Positions 32,890 to 41,563 of a DNA stretch of 64,000 bases are shown piece by piece. The notes below the pieces were generated by a model. It saw nothing but the letters and a program-made list of their open reading frames with translations. It was not told where the DNA came from and did not search any database. This stretch comes from Paenibacillus sabinae T27. Lineage in GTDB: Bacteria > Bacillota > Bacilli > Paenibacillales > Paenibacillaceae. Both the position numbers and the translations under genes were made by a program. How positions within the stretch are numbered: position 1 is the first letter of the stretch; every line of letters starts with the position of its first letter. Location of the stretch: the NCBI RefSeq assembly GCF_000612505.1, contig NZ_CP004078.1:2705252-2769251 (forward strand). Reading direction: 5' to 3'.

Positions 32890-33127
32890 CAAATGGCTGA
32901 ATTCCGACAATGGGAACGGGGGAACCAATGGTGAATGCGGCTTTCGATCTGATGCTGCCGCTCACTTGGGGTGAATCCTTGCTGCGTGCTGTAAAGCCGC
33001 TCTGGCAAGGTAGGGCAATCTCGCTGCCCGAATCCGTCAGCTAACCCCGTAAGCCTCGTAGAGAGAGGATGAGCGCCATGATCAATTAACCGACCACGGA
33101 GAGCCCTGCCGCTTCTGTGGTCTTTTT
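32890..33127 (+). ncRNA. ydaO/yuaA-type c-di-AMP riboswitch with terminator
   Basis: The conserved core elements are present in order: GGGAACGGGGGAACCAAT (about 32911), GGGGTGAATCC (about 32968), the GGCA internal segment, and CCCGAATCCGTCAGCTAACC (about 33029) followed by CCGTAAGC. These are the invariant elements of the c-di-AMP aptamer. The expression platform is a terminator, GACCAC (33092-33097) with GTGGTC (33117-33122) and TTTTT. c-di-AMP normally favours termination. It precedes an NfeD-like gene and flotillin. Confidence 0.87.
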
Positions 33128-33158
33128 GCTGGGCATTTAGGAAGGGAAGGCGATCTGT

Positions 33159-33194
33159 ATGAGGAATGAAAAATCTTATAACAACGAAAGTTAG
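33159..33194 (+). CDS. Possible 11-residue leader ORF between riboswitch and nfeD
   Basis: ATG to TAG encoding MRNEKSYNNES, behind AAGGGAAGG. It is too short to judge; it may be fortuitous or a small leader peptide. A 5 bp hairpin follows. Confidence 0.25.
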   Translation: MRNEKSYNNES

Positions 33195-33232
33195 AGTGCT
33201 TAGGCACTATCTGAACTGCTTGAAAGGGGGGG

Positions 33233-33775
33233 ATTGCTATCGTTACTGTATTTATTGTGTGCTTCTGGGTAGGGTTACTGCTTCTCCTCAGCGGCGGATT
33301 TCATGGGCATGGCCTGGCGGGTCATCTGCATGTAGGAGGCAGCGATGCTGGAGGTCCGGGCTTTGTACCCATACTCCCGCTGATGGTGTTTGTCACGGTT
33401 TGGGGCGGAACTGGTTATGTGCTAACCCGGTTCAGCGGAATGAAAATACTTGCAGTGGTGCTGATCTGCACCGTGGTTGCCTTGCTGCTGGGCTGTCTGA
33501 TGTATGCGGTGCTGGACCGGGTGATGACTCGGTATGACAACAGCATGAATGAAATGGATTATGATCCAACAGGGCAACTAGGGTACATCAGTATTTCTGC
33601 AGTGGATGGAGCGGTTGGGGAGATGAAATATGTACTGCACGGAACGATGCGCTCCATTGGAGTGCGGGCAGAAACCGGCCAGCAGCTCGCCAAGGGCGAC
33701 AGGGTGATTATTTTGAAGGTGAAAAAAGGAATGGCGTCAGTAACCCTCTTCGAGAGGGAAATCGAACAATTATAA
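33233..33775 (+). CDS. NfeD-like / YuaF-type membrane protein
   Basis: About 172-180 residues: hydrophobic N-terminal segments (FWVGLLLLLSGGF and ILAVVLICTVVALLLGCLMYAVL), then a C-terminal OB-like beta domain (GQLGYISISAVDGAVGEMKYVL...KGDRVIILKVKKGMASV), as in NfeD partners of flotillins. The start is unclear: the excellent ribosome-binding site AAAGGGGGGG (to 33232) faces only ATT (33233) or ATC (33239) codons; the first GTG in frame is 33257, 24 nt away. It is co-transcribed with floT 22 bp downstream. Confidence 0.75.
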   Translation: MAIVTVFIVCFWVGLLLLLSGGFHGHGLAGHLHVGGSDAGGPGFVPILPLMVFVTVWGGTGYVLTRFSGMKILAVVLICTVVALLLGCLMYAVLDRVMTRYDNSMNEMDYDPTGQLGYISISAVDGAVGEMKYVLHGTMRSIGVRAETGQQLAKGDRVIILKVKKGMASVTLFEREIEQL

Positions 33776-33797
33776 ATAACGGGGAGTGTCGAACCGA

Positions 33798-35219
33798 ATG
33801 GTTATTCTTTATTTGATCGCGGCAATTGTTGTTGTTATCCTGCTGGCTTTGTACACTATCGTGAACTCTTATAAAAAGGTTCCACCCAATCAGGCGATGA
33901 TTGTGTACGGCCTCGGCGGAAAAAGAGTGGTGCAGGGCGGCGGGACGTTCGTCATCCCCGGCTTCCAAAACAATAAGACCATCTCCATGATGCTGATGAG
34001 CTTTGATGTCATTCCGGCGCAGGCGATGTTCTCCCGGCAAGGCATCAAGCTCAACTTGGAGGCGGTGGCCCAGATTAAGATCAAAAGTGATCCTACCGCT
34101 ATTCTGACTGCCAGCGAGCAGTTTATCGACCGGCCGGAAGAAGACCGCGAGACGATTATCCTGCATTCGGTGGAAGGCCATTTGCGCGGCTTAATCGGGC
34201 AGTTGTCGGTGGAATCCATACTAAAGACACCCGACGAAATCAACAGCAAGATGCGGGAGACCTGCTCGGAAGACCTCGACAAGATGGGGCTTGAGGTGGT
34301 TAGCTTCACCATTAAGAAAATTACCGACGACAAAGGGTATATCGACAATATGGGGGTTCCGGAGATTGAGCGCATCCGCCGCGATGCCAGCATTGCCAAG
34401 GCGGAAGCGGAACGCGACATTCTGATCAAGCAGGCCGAGGCGGAGAAAGAATCCTCCATTGCCAAAGCCAATGCGCATCAGGCAACCATTGAAGCGGAAA
34501 CCGCCGCTCGCGCCAAGGAATCCTTGTTCGAGAAGGAACTGAACATTAAGCAGGCGGACTTTAAGCTGGAGACGGAAGTGAAGAAAGCGCAAGCGGATCT
34601 TGCGTACGAATTGCAGCAGAACAAAATTAAGCAGTCGCTGGTTACCGAACAGGTCAAGATCACGCAGATGGAAGCGGAAGCCAACCGGACCGTCCGGGAA
34701 ATCGAAGTTGAGCTGAGACAGAAGGAGCTGGAGGCAACGGTGATCAAGCCTGCCCAAGCGGAGAACCAGGCTACGATTATGAGAGCGGAAGCAGCCAAGC
34801 AGCGGCAAATTCTTGAGGCTGAAGCAGAGGCAGCCACGACGACCAAGCGCGGGCTAGCAACGGCGGAAGCAGAGCTGGCGAAGGGGAAAGTGAGCGCGGA
34901 AATTGTTCAACTGGCTGGAGCGGCGGAAGCGGGAGCACTGGAGAAGAAAGCCGAAGCGTACAAACAGTTCACGCAAGCTGCGCTTACAGTGGAATTCTTG
35001 AAAGTTCTGCCAGAGCTGGCTGAGAAAGTCGCTGCCCCGCTGGCCAATGTCGATAAAATTACAGTGATTTCCCAGGATGGAGTTTCATCCGGTGTGAACA
35101 AAATTACCGGCGATATCGCCAAAATCATGGCCCAGGTTCCCGAATTGACCCAGACGCTTACCGGTATGAACGTGACAGAGGCGCTCAGCGGGCTGCTCGG
35201 CCGGGATAAAGAGCAGTAA
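33798..35219 (+). CDS. floT: Flotillin-like membrane scaffold protein
   Basis: 473 residues from the ATG at 33798 (GGGGAG upstream). One N-terminal membrane segment (residues about 3-25), the SPFH/PHB domain (VPPNQAMIVYGLGGKRVVQGGG onwards), then a long flotillin coiled coil rich in EAEA/AKAE repeats (about residues 190-380) and a C-terminal ALTVEFLKVLPELAEKV region. Flotillins organise functional membrane microdomains with their NfeD partner, here encoded just upstream under the c-di-AMP riboswitch. Confidence 0.94.
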   Translation: MVILYLIAAIVVVILLALYTIVNSYKKVPPNQAMIVYGLGGKRVVQGGGTFVIPGFQNNKTISMMLMSFDVIPAQAMFSRQGIKLNLEAVAQIKIKSDPTAILTASEQFIDRPEEDRETIILHSVEGHLRGLIGQLSVESILKTPDEINSKMRETCSEDLDKMGLEVVSFTIKKITDDKGYIDNMGVPEIERIRRDASIAKAEAERDILIKQAEAEKESSIAKANAHQATIEAETAARAKESLFEKELNIKQADFKLETEVKKAQADLAYELQQNKIKQSLVTEQVKITQMEAEANRTVREIEVELRQKELEATVIKPAQAENQATIMRAEAAKQRQILEAEAEAATTTKRGLATAEAELAKGKVSAEIVQLAGAAEAGALEKKAEAYKQFTQAALTVEFLKVLPELAEKVAAPLANVDKITVISQDGVSSGVNKITGDIAKIMAQVPELTQTLTGMNVTEALSGLLGRDKEQ

Positions 35220-35504
35220 TTCTATAGCTTCGTAAACCAGCCCCGTACAGTGTCAAAAGCTTTCCGCGCTGTGCGAGACTGGTATTATCGTAGACGGCGT
35301 GCTTCAGGCGGGATCCACTACTATAACGTCGTACACCCATGGGCAGAGCGAATCGAACGGCCGTCAGGCGCAGGTTGCGGGAATATCCAACATAGATTCA
35401 GATATTTTTGTTTTACCGTCTGGAAATTTTTCTTTAGGAATTTTTTTCGTATCCCATTTTCTATATTCAAGTTCTCAATCATTCTTGTCCGGGTATTTCA
35501 AGTA

Positions 35505-35934
35505 TATGTGAATAAAGCTTTGGTACGAGTGATACGCAAAGGTGATAAAGAACAATATGTGTACTTTAGCAAACAAGCTCTAATGGATCTGGAAAGTTAC
35601 CTGCAGATCAGAGAATCAAGATATGCACCAGAAAAACACGAGAACTATTTATTCATTGCAGCTCCTGTTGGCCGTAAAGGAAAAAGCCGGCGTTTGACTG
35701 GGCGATCGATTAAAAAGCTGATTGAAAAATACGCAACGGCCATTGGGAAACCCTCACTGACAGTACATTCGCTTAGACACTCATTTGCAACGCGATATCA
35801 TTTAGAAAATAAGATGTACCAAGATTGAAGAGTCAATTAGGGCATTCATCCATACAGACAACAATGATATACACACATTTACACATTTAACAGATGAAGA
35901 GATGCGTAATGCTGTAAATAACATGGATCGATAA
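35505..35934 (+). pseudogene. XerS-like tyrosine recombinase, C-terminal remnant with frameshifts
   Basis: From about 35505 the frame reads YVNKALVRVIRKGDKEQYVYF and LTVHSLRHSFATRYH, the catalytic part of XerS-type recombinases including the RHSFATR box. After 35815 the frame breaks: LKSQLGHSSIQTTMIYTHL continues in another frame, then THLTDEEMRNAVNNMDR in a third, ending TAA at 35934. The N-terminal half is absent; unrelated sequence (IIVDGVLQAGSTTIT) lies upstream. Confidence 0.82.
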
Positions 35935-35979
35935 ACCCGCGGTGTTACGCGGTTTCTCTTGGATATATTCACAAAACCC

Positions 35980-35998
35980 GTATTTTGTACATATGTAT
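35980..35998 (+). repeat. 19 bp direct repeat, left copy
   Basis: GTATTTTGTACATATGTAT, identical to 45713-45731. The two copies bracket the McrBC/STAND island and the MarR-GNAT gene; the recombinase remnant ends 45 bp to the left. Confidence 0.85.
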
Positions 35999-36596
35999 AG
36001 TCACTAATAATTATGGTTTTTCATTCGATTCGACGTGCCGCCGCCGATTCGTAAATAATTAAATCTCTTGCTATAAGCCTTAGTGATTCGATTCTATTGC
36101 GTACACTTCCGCCCGGGTGTCGTTGATATTCTTCCGGCTCTGAAAACTCTAGCTGGCTGCGGTTTCTCGCAATCGGACTCGATGTGAATCATAGTGTCGC
36201 CACACTATAAGAATTTATACATCCGGCCAAGAATTCGGCGTACTGCTTTCATTACCATTCGACTCAGCTTCAGGTGCCGACCAACATACTCTTCTCCAAA
36301 GGTAAGGACCAGCGAGGTTAACATTTCCTCGCCCGAATATAATGATCGCGGCGGTGACCATGTGTAACCCGTGCACGAGTCCCGGGTCCCCAAAAATAAA
36401 AAAATGTTCCAGTCGAGGTTATTTTGAAGCTAATCCTAGTAAAAATCCATATATTAAGCTACAGATGACATATTTAAATAATTGATTGCTGAATATTCTT
36501 CTCTGTCTTTTCCATCGCCTTACACATCTGATGGAATGCCTAGAACTATTTATTCCTGCGCTCGCTTTCAGCGGTAATCAAGTATTGCATTTCATG

Positions 36597-36639
36597 TGGA
36601 AATCAGCTTATAAGCTTATAAATGGAAATCAGCTTATAA
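36597..36639 (+). repeat. 17 bp tandem-like direct repeat
   Basis: TGGAAATCAGCTTATAA occurs at 36597-36613 and again at 36623-36639 (period 26 bp), AT-rich, downstream of the defence operon. Confidence 0.8.
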
Positions 36640-36758
36640 ATCACCCTCTTCTAATTTCATAGTCTGTACAACTACTAACGATCTTTCACCTCTGTTTAAC
36701 AGAGACTATGATGAAGTTACGTCTAAGAGTTCAAATTACACTTGATTAATGCAGCCTA

Positions 36759-37736
36759 TTAATCAGTATGTTTTATAATTAATTTTCTTAAATTATCCTC
36801 AATTTCATCAAGTAGTTTTAATGCAGAGCCATCTATTCCTAATTTTAAAATGATGTCTAAATCTTTAATTTCACCAAAATTAATTTTATAAACCTCTTCA
36901 GTTCCGTCTTGTACTAACTCAAACTGCCTCGATATATAATCCATTTGTTCCTCAGAAAACTCACAAGGTACTAAGTCAAAACCGCATCCTAAATCCAAAC
37001 TTTCGAATAAGATCCAAACAAATGGCATGCTAGCCATACCACCTGAATTTTCTCCTTGTTTATTAATATCGAGACGGAAATCTAATTGTTTTAAAATATA
37101 TGAAGCGGTATCTAGGGGTGTTTCTTTTTTTATTTCTTGAAAGTAATTTTGAATTGTTGGAACTACATAATAATCTAGATAGTCATGTGGGTCTAATTCC
37201 AGGAAAAGTTTAAGAAACAGCTTCTCCCACTCAGTGTTTTCAAAGTAATAGAGTCCAATATCTGCTAGATACGTACTGTCTTCTACTTGAAACTCTTTTT
37301 TATTTCTAACACGTAGCTTTTGCCATTGGTCCATCATATCAATAGAATTATAGAAGTCTCTCTTCTCATCGCTATTCATACCTGCAATTACCATACCGTA
37401 AGGCATCATAACAAGTAAAATATTAACCAGTTCACACCATTTACCCTGCTCTACAAACAATCCATTTTCAATCATCAATTCTAAATATTGTTCATCGTAT
37501 TCAAAATTCAAAGTGTAGGCTTCAGTTAAGATTATTTCATCTTTAGTCAATTTAGCATTCTCTCGGTACATGACTTCATCACAAAAATTTATAAGAAAAC
37601 TTATAAGTTTTTTCTGATTAATATTCGTTTTTGATGCAAGGATAGCCAGTAAATTGTGAAATAAATAGCATTGGATGTTTAAAGATTTGTTTAGTTTCAA
37701 GTAGATTTTTTTCCAAAAAAAGAAATGATTCTTCAT
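36759..37736 (-). CDS. C-terminal portion of the STAND NTPase (probably separated by a frameshift)
   Basis: The open frame spans up to 325 residues and overlaps the end of the preceding gene by 118 bp in another frame. No ribosome-binding site precedes its first ATG (37736). The sequence HNLLAILASKTNINQKKLISF onward reads as a natural helical continuation of the upstream protein (which ends abruptly shortly after FKHPMLF). A one-base difference near 37657-37668 would join both into a protein of about 1150 residues. If independent, translation would start at an internal codon. No known motif was recognised; it is rich in acidic and aromatic residues. Confidence 0.6.
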   Translation of the reverse strand: MKNHFFFWKKIYLKLNKSLNIQCYLFHNLLAILASKTNINQKKLISFLINFCDEVMYRENAKLTKDEIILTEAYTLNFEYDEQYLELMIENGLFVEQGKWCELVNILLVMMPYGMVIAGMNSDEKRDFYNSIDMMDQWQKLRVRNKKEFQVEDSTYLADIGLYYFENTEWEKLFLKLFLELDPHDYLDYYVVPTIQNYFQEIKKETPLDTASYILKQLDFRLDINKQGENSGGMASMPFVWILFESLDLGCGFDLVPCEFSEEQMDYISRQFELVQDGTEEVYKINFGEIKDLDIILKLGIDGSALKLLDEIEDNLRKLIIKHTD

Positions 37737-40182
37737 CCATCAAAAACTCACGAATGTACCAATATTCATCAGTCTCTTGTATCTCTAACAGTTCATACTT
37801 TAATCCTTCATCCAGGTTGCTAGCAAGTATAAAGTCCTGCAAGTCCTCTTCCCAAAAGTACGATACTTCTCCTAATATTTCTTTTGTATAAGTACCCACT
37901 ACTTCTTCATAAGCTATTTTCTCTGCCCTCCATTCTTCTTCTTCATAATCTTCTTCCTGTTCTTCATTAAATTCCTCTTCTGTTTCATCTAAAATGCTCA
38001 TATAACTTTCTACAATCGTTTTAAATTCAGTTGTATACGGAAGCTCATATGCATTAAACCTTTCTGAAATTTGTTCGAGCAGAAATTCACAATATTTAAC
38101 ATTATTTAATTCTACATATACTGATAACATATGTTCAAAATATCCTTCAATATATTCTTGAATGTATTGTCTATTATCGTGCAAAAACATTGAATACTCA
38201 TTGGGAAAAACCTTTTTAAACTTATGAACATCTAAATCTCTGTATTCAAAGCAGATTCTCTCGAAATAAGTATTAATAATCTCCATACCATTTAGATTAA
38301 AGCCATATTCCAAACATCTTTCAATTACTAGACCATAAACCAGATCTAGATCATACTCGTCAATATTCACATCTGTATCTCGTATTTGTTCATTGAAACT
38401 TTCAACATAGTCAATGAAAAACTTATAAAAGTCTGGCTTCATTTCTGTTTTATAACAGCATAAAATACTATAAAAGCGGGCTAACTGAGTAGCCTCCTCT
38501 AAATGATCATCATAATAATCAAATTCGTTGTATTCTAAGTAGTCCCGATAATCATTCGATATCAAAGGCATTGATTCAAATTTATCAATACACTTTCTCA
38601 TTAATGCTGAGTAACGGATTTCTGAATCCTTCGTATAATGATTTAATAAATATGTTAATTGTCCATAATAACAACTTCCATGCAATAATATATCGAAATA
38701 ATGCTCTATGTTATTACGCAGGTAATTAATGATATAATCCTGTACAGATGGATTTTGAAATTTAACTATAATTGTATACTCATCATCAATGACCACTGAT
38801 TTAATAACTGTTTTCTCGAGTTCCTCAACTGCTTCTGCAAAGTTCTTTTTATCAATAACTCCTTGCATTTGTTGCAGACAGCTATAATATGTCTTCTTTA
38901 TATGGTCGATTAGTGAAGGTGCTGAGGATATTAACAATATAACTGAAAGCAATTGCGCTTCTGAAGAAAGATTACTAAAGATTGCATTCCAAAAATTCTC
39001 TGGTTGTTCAATATAATCCCAAAAGTGCTCTACACATTCCTTGGGGTGCATGTTTAACTCGACATTTTGCAGAAACATTTCAATTACCCGGGGATTGTAG
39101 TCCGCATGTCTTACAATTTCTTTGTGTTCACGGAATAATGCCTGCGTTTGCTGCCAATTTAATTTAGATTGCTGTAGATGGCCAAAAAATATTCTAGCTT
39201 TTTCTACCTCACTGTATTTCTCTAATCTGCATTCTAATTTATACTTTCCAATTACCTCTTTTAACTCTGCATGCTTCTCCAAACCCTGCTTTAATATGTA
39301 CTCCCTAGTTGTTAGTATCAGAATGCAGTTCTTCTCTATTTTAATTCTTTCTATAATTTTTGCGAGGCGTTGCTCATCCCTGCCAGCTATTGAACTTTCC
39401 TGAAATGTACTGCCCCAGAAATCATCGAATACTATTACCTTTTTCCCAGGATTCCTTTGTGCTATATAAATATCATCTACTGACTTAACCCAGAAAAACT
39501 CCTCATATCCTTTTTGCTGGACAAAAAACCTGCCTAATTGATAGGCTATAGAAGTTTTCCCCATTCCGGGTTCACCCGATACAATCACTACCCGTTTCTC
39601 ATTAAGTATTTTCATGGCTCTACCATAGACCTCTGTTTCCACAAATACCACAGACTTTTTCTGTGCTTCTTCAAACTCTCTTAGCGATTCCTGAAGAAGC
39701 ACGCCATGAACTGTACCATTTAGCATATTTTGCAGTATCGATGTGCTTGGTAACCATAGTTTAGAGTATGTCTTTTCAATGGCTTTAAATTCATCTTGTT
39801 CAAGTAAGTTATTGAAATCTTTTTCAGTAATAATATCTGAACTATCTACGATATAAGGAGAAAACAACTCCACTATTTCATCTTTCTGCTTTTTTGACAA
39901 ATCCATAGAAACCCCTAAAATGTAACGATCAGGGTTAAGTTTATCGACTTTTTCTTTTTCTTCATTTTTTAAGTGTTTATACAGAGAACGGTAATCACAC
40001 TTCCATCTTTTCGCCTGAAGAATAATAGTATGATTAATATTAAAACAACCTCCATCTACTCCCTGATCCTTACCCTCTTTATATGATTCAAGATAAATCC
40101 CATCTCTTTTCTGTACCACATCTCTAACAAAATTCTGAAATTCCATAGGCTCCAATAATCTATGAAAATCGTAATCACTCAT
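37618..40182 (-). CDS. nSTAND3-type NTPase with N-terminal PD-(D/E)XK nuclease domain, probable antiphage protein
   Basis: 854 residues from the ATG at 40182, behind AGGAGG. The N-terminal restriction-endonuclease-like domain has GKDQGVDGG (D43) and ILQAKRW (Q56-x-K58), the PD-(D/E)XK/Mrr-type catalytic core. The NTPase follows: Walker A SGEPGMGKTS (203-210), Walker B KKVIVFDDFWG (249-256), then CILILTTRE (sensor-like) and a long helical sensor region. This architecture is typical of STAND antiphage proteins that switch on a nuclease when a phage product binds. It lies 70 bp behind mcrC. The C-terminus looks frameshifted (see the entry at 36759). Confidence 0.85.
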   Translation of the reverse strand: MSDYDFHRLLEPMEFQNFVRDVVQKRDGIYLESYKEGKDQGVDGGCFNINHTIILQAKRWKCDYRSLYKHLKNEEKEKVDKLNPDRYILGVSMDLSKKQKDEIVELFSPYIVDSSDIITEKDFNNLLEQDEFKAIEKTYSKLWLPSTSILQNMLNGTVHGVLLQESLREFEEAQKKSVVFVETEVYGRAMKILNEKRVVIVSGEPGMGKTSIAYQLGRFFVQQKGYEEFFWVKSVDDIYIAQRNPGKKVIVFDDFWGSTFQESSIAGRDEQRLAKIIERIKIEKNCILILTTREYILKQGLEKHAELKEVIGKYKLECRLEKYSEVEKARIFFGHLQQSKLNWQQTQALFREHKEIVRHADYNPRVIEMFLQNVELNMHPKECVEHFWDYIEQPENFWNAIFSNLSSEAQLLSVILLISSAPSLIDHIKKTYYSCLQQMQGVIDKKNFAEAVEELEKTVIKSVVIDDEYTIIVKFQNPSVQDYIINYLRNNIEHYFDILLHGSCYYGQLTYLLNHYTKDSEIRYSALMRKCIDKFESMPLISNDYRDYLEYNEFDYYDDHLEEATQLARFYSILCCYKTEMKPDFYKFFIDYVESFNEQIRDTDVNIDEYDLDLVYGLVIERCLEYGFNLNGMEIINTYFERICFEYRDLDVHKFKKVFPNEYSMFLHDNRQYIQEYIEGYFEHMLSVYVELNNVKYCEFLLEQISERFNAYELPYTTEFKTIVESYMSILDETEEEFNEEQEEDYEEEEWRAEKIAYEEVVGTYTKEILGEVSYFWEEDLQDFILASNLDEGLKYELLEIQETDEYWYIREFLMDEESFLFLEKNLLETKQIFKHPMLFISQFTGYPCIKNEY

Positions 40183-40207
40183 TAAAAATCCTCCTGAAAT
40201 TATTAAA

Positions 40208-40241
40208 GCCTGACCTCCACAATCCACTATGGCTGTCAGGC
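40208..40241 (-). promoter_or_regulatory. Hairpin between mcrC and the STAND gene
   Basis: Perfect 7 bp stem GCCTGAC (40208-40214) with GTCAGGC (40235-40241). On the minus strand it is followed by TTTAATAATTTC, a poor T tract, so it may be an attenuator or RNA-processing site rather than a full terminator. Confidence 0.5.
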
Positions 40242-40252
40242 TAACAAAACAT

Positions 40253-41563
40253 TTAATCTCCTAGCAAATTTCCTTCAATCAACCGCCCCAACCTCGCCAC
40301 ACCACCACTGCACTCACTCAAATCCACCAAATAAACCTGAACCCTAACCCCATCATTACTTCTGTACTCGATAGGATCTCTTATTTCTGATAACGCTGTT
40401 GTCCAGGGATACACGAGTATTACGGTCTCTGCGTTGTATTTCTTATGATAAGCATAGGCTTGATACATATCAGATTGCGAGATACCGTGATCTCCATCCG
40501 TCGAAAGCATTTTCCATTTGGTATCCAAAATAACCGAACGCCCATTACGGGCAACTACGATATCCGGTTTGAGCAGGAAGCGCTGCTTAGGTTCGTCATA
40601 GAGATGGTGCAACCTGTGCTGCGTCATTAGCAAATACTCGGGGTGAGGCACAATTTTCTTCAAATGTCCGGTAACGTAACTTTCGAACACCTTCTCCATG
40701 GGAAATAACAGGGCGTACGCTACTCCTCCTCCGCTGAAAGGGGTAAAGCTGTTTCTGGTTAGAAACACTCTGCACCACTGGAGAATTCTTGTGTATTCGC
40801 TCATATGCCGATCATCAGTGACTTTGGCAAAGTCTCGAGTGTAATCTGTAGAGAATTCTACAGATTCAAACGCATCTGATAAGGTATGCAGATCCTTCTG
40901 AAGTTTTCTGCTGGAGCAGACCTTTTGCAGCAATCCGATCGTTGATTTTATCAGTCTGTTCTCCGGACGATCTACGCTGAATACATCATATTCAATATAA
41001 AATCGCTCTTTGTGCACCGCATTTAACCGAATATGCTCCGAGAATTTAAGTCTACCCTTATAAAAAAACTCGTTGTCCTCATGGTCCACGTAAGCGGATT
41101 TCAATCCCCGTTTAACCAAAGTGTAGACTTCTTCAATAAACATCCGGATTAAAATATCCAGAATACTGTATCTCTCCTGATCCAAACTGGAAACATTAAA
41201 ATGCTTATAAGGCATCCGTAAGAGGGACTTTAGCATCTTCAGGAATATCTGTTTGGTTTCCCCCTCCGAGCTCTCTTCATTCCGTGAATATAATTTTGGT
41301 AGAATCTCGATCTCTGTTTCATTATTCATGTTGATCACACCCACATAGTTACGGGCGCTGATGACTTTGCCGATTCCGCGTCTGCTCGTTACCACCATCA
41401 GCTCCAACAGATCTGTATCCGACACCTGGCGGTTGGTCAACACAAACTGCTCCAAGCAGTCAAAGACAGGTTCAGGCATAAAATGGAAGTTCGGGAGCTG
41501 CACATCCGGATTCTTGGTGAACGAGTCATATTCTTTAATGGTATACTTCTTTTTGTTCCTCAT
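40253..41563 (-). CDS. mcrC: McrC, nuclease subunit of a McrBC-type restriction system
   Basis: A 436-residue McrC protein. The N-terminal DUF2357-like beta region is followed by the central SAYVDHEDNEFFYKGRLKFSEHIRLN and the C-terminal PD-(D/E)XK nuclease: FLLKPDIVVARNGRSVILDTKWKML contains the D...DTKWK catalytic core, then QSDMYQAYAYHKKY. It forms the nuclease arm of McrBC and is driven by the McrB GTPase. Start codon overlaps the mcrB stop (ATGA at 41560-41563), so the two are coupled. Confidence 0.93.
   Translation of the reverse strand: MRNKKKYTIKEYDSFTKNPDVQLPNFHFMPEPVFDCLEQFVLTNRQVSDTDLLELMVVTSRRGIGKVISARNYVGVINMNNETEIEILPKLYSRNEESSEGETKQIFLKMLKSLLRMPYKHFNVSSLDQERYSILDILIRMFIEEVYTLVKRGLKSAYVDHEDNEFFYKGRLKFSEHIRLNAVHKERFYIEYDVFSVDRPENRLIKSTIGLLQKVCSSRKLQKDLHTLSDAFESVEFSTDYTRDFAKVTDDRHMSEYTRILQWCRVFLTRNSFTPFSGGGVAYALLFPMEKVFESYVTGHLKKIVPHPEYLLMTQHRLHHLYDEPKQRFLLKPDIVVARNGRSVILDTKWKMLSTDGDHGISQSDMYQAYAYHKKYNAETVILVYPWTTALSEIRDPIEYRSNDGVRVQVYLVDLSECSGGVARLGRLIEGNLLGD

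Larger units (their letters stand above)
35935..36758. other. Intergenic, downstream of the defence operon
   Basis: About 820 bp with no supported gene. A 62-codon open stretch on the minus strand (36205-36393, containing GYTWSPPRSLYSGEEMLTS) has no recognisable family. A hairpin with CCCGCGG/CGCGGTTT arms at about 35937-35958, the 19 bp repeat (35980) and a 17 bp direct repeat (36597) are noted separately. Confidence 0.5.

Noticed and set aside
36205..36393. 62-codon minus-strand ORF
   Set aside because: No ribosome-binding site, family or conserved motif could be seen; not enough to call a gene.
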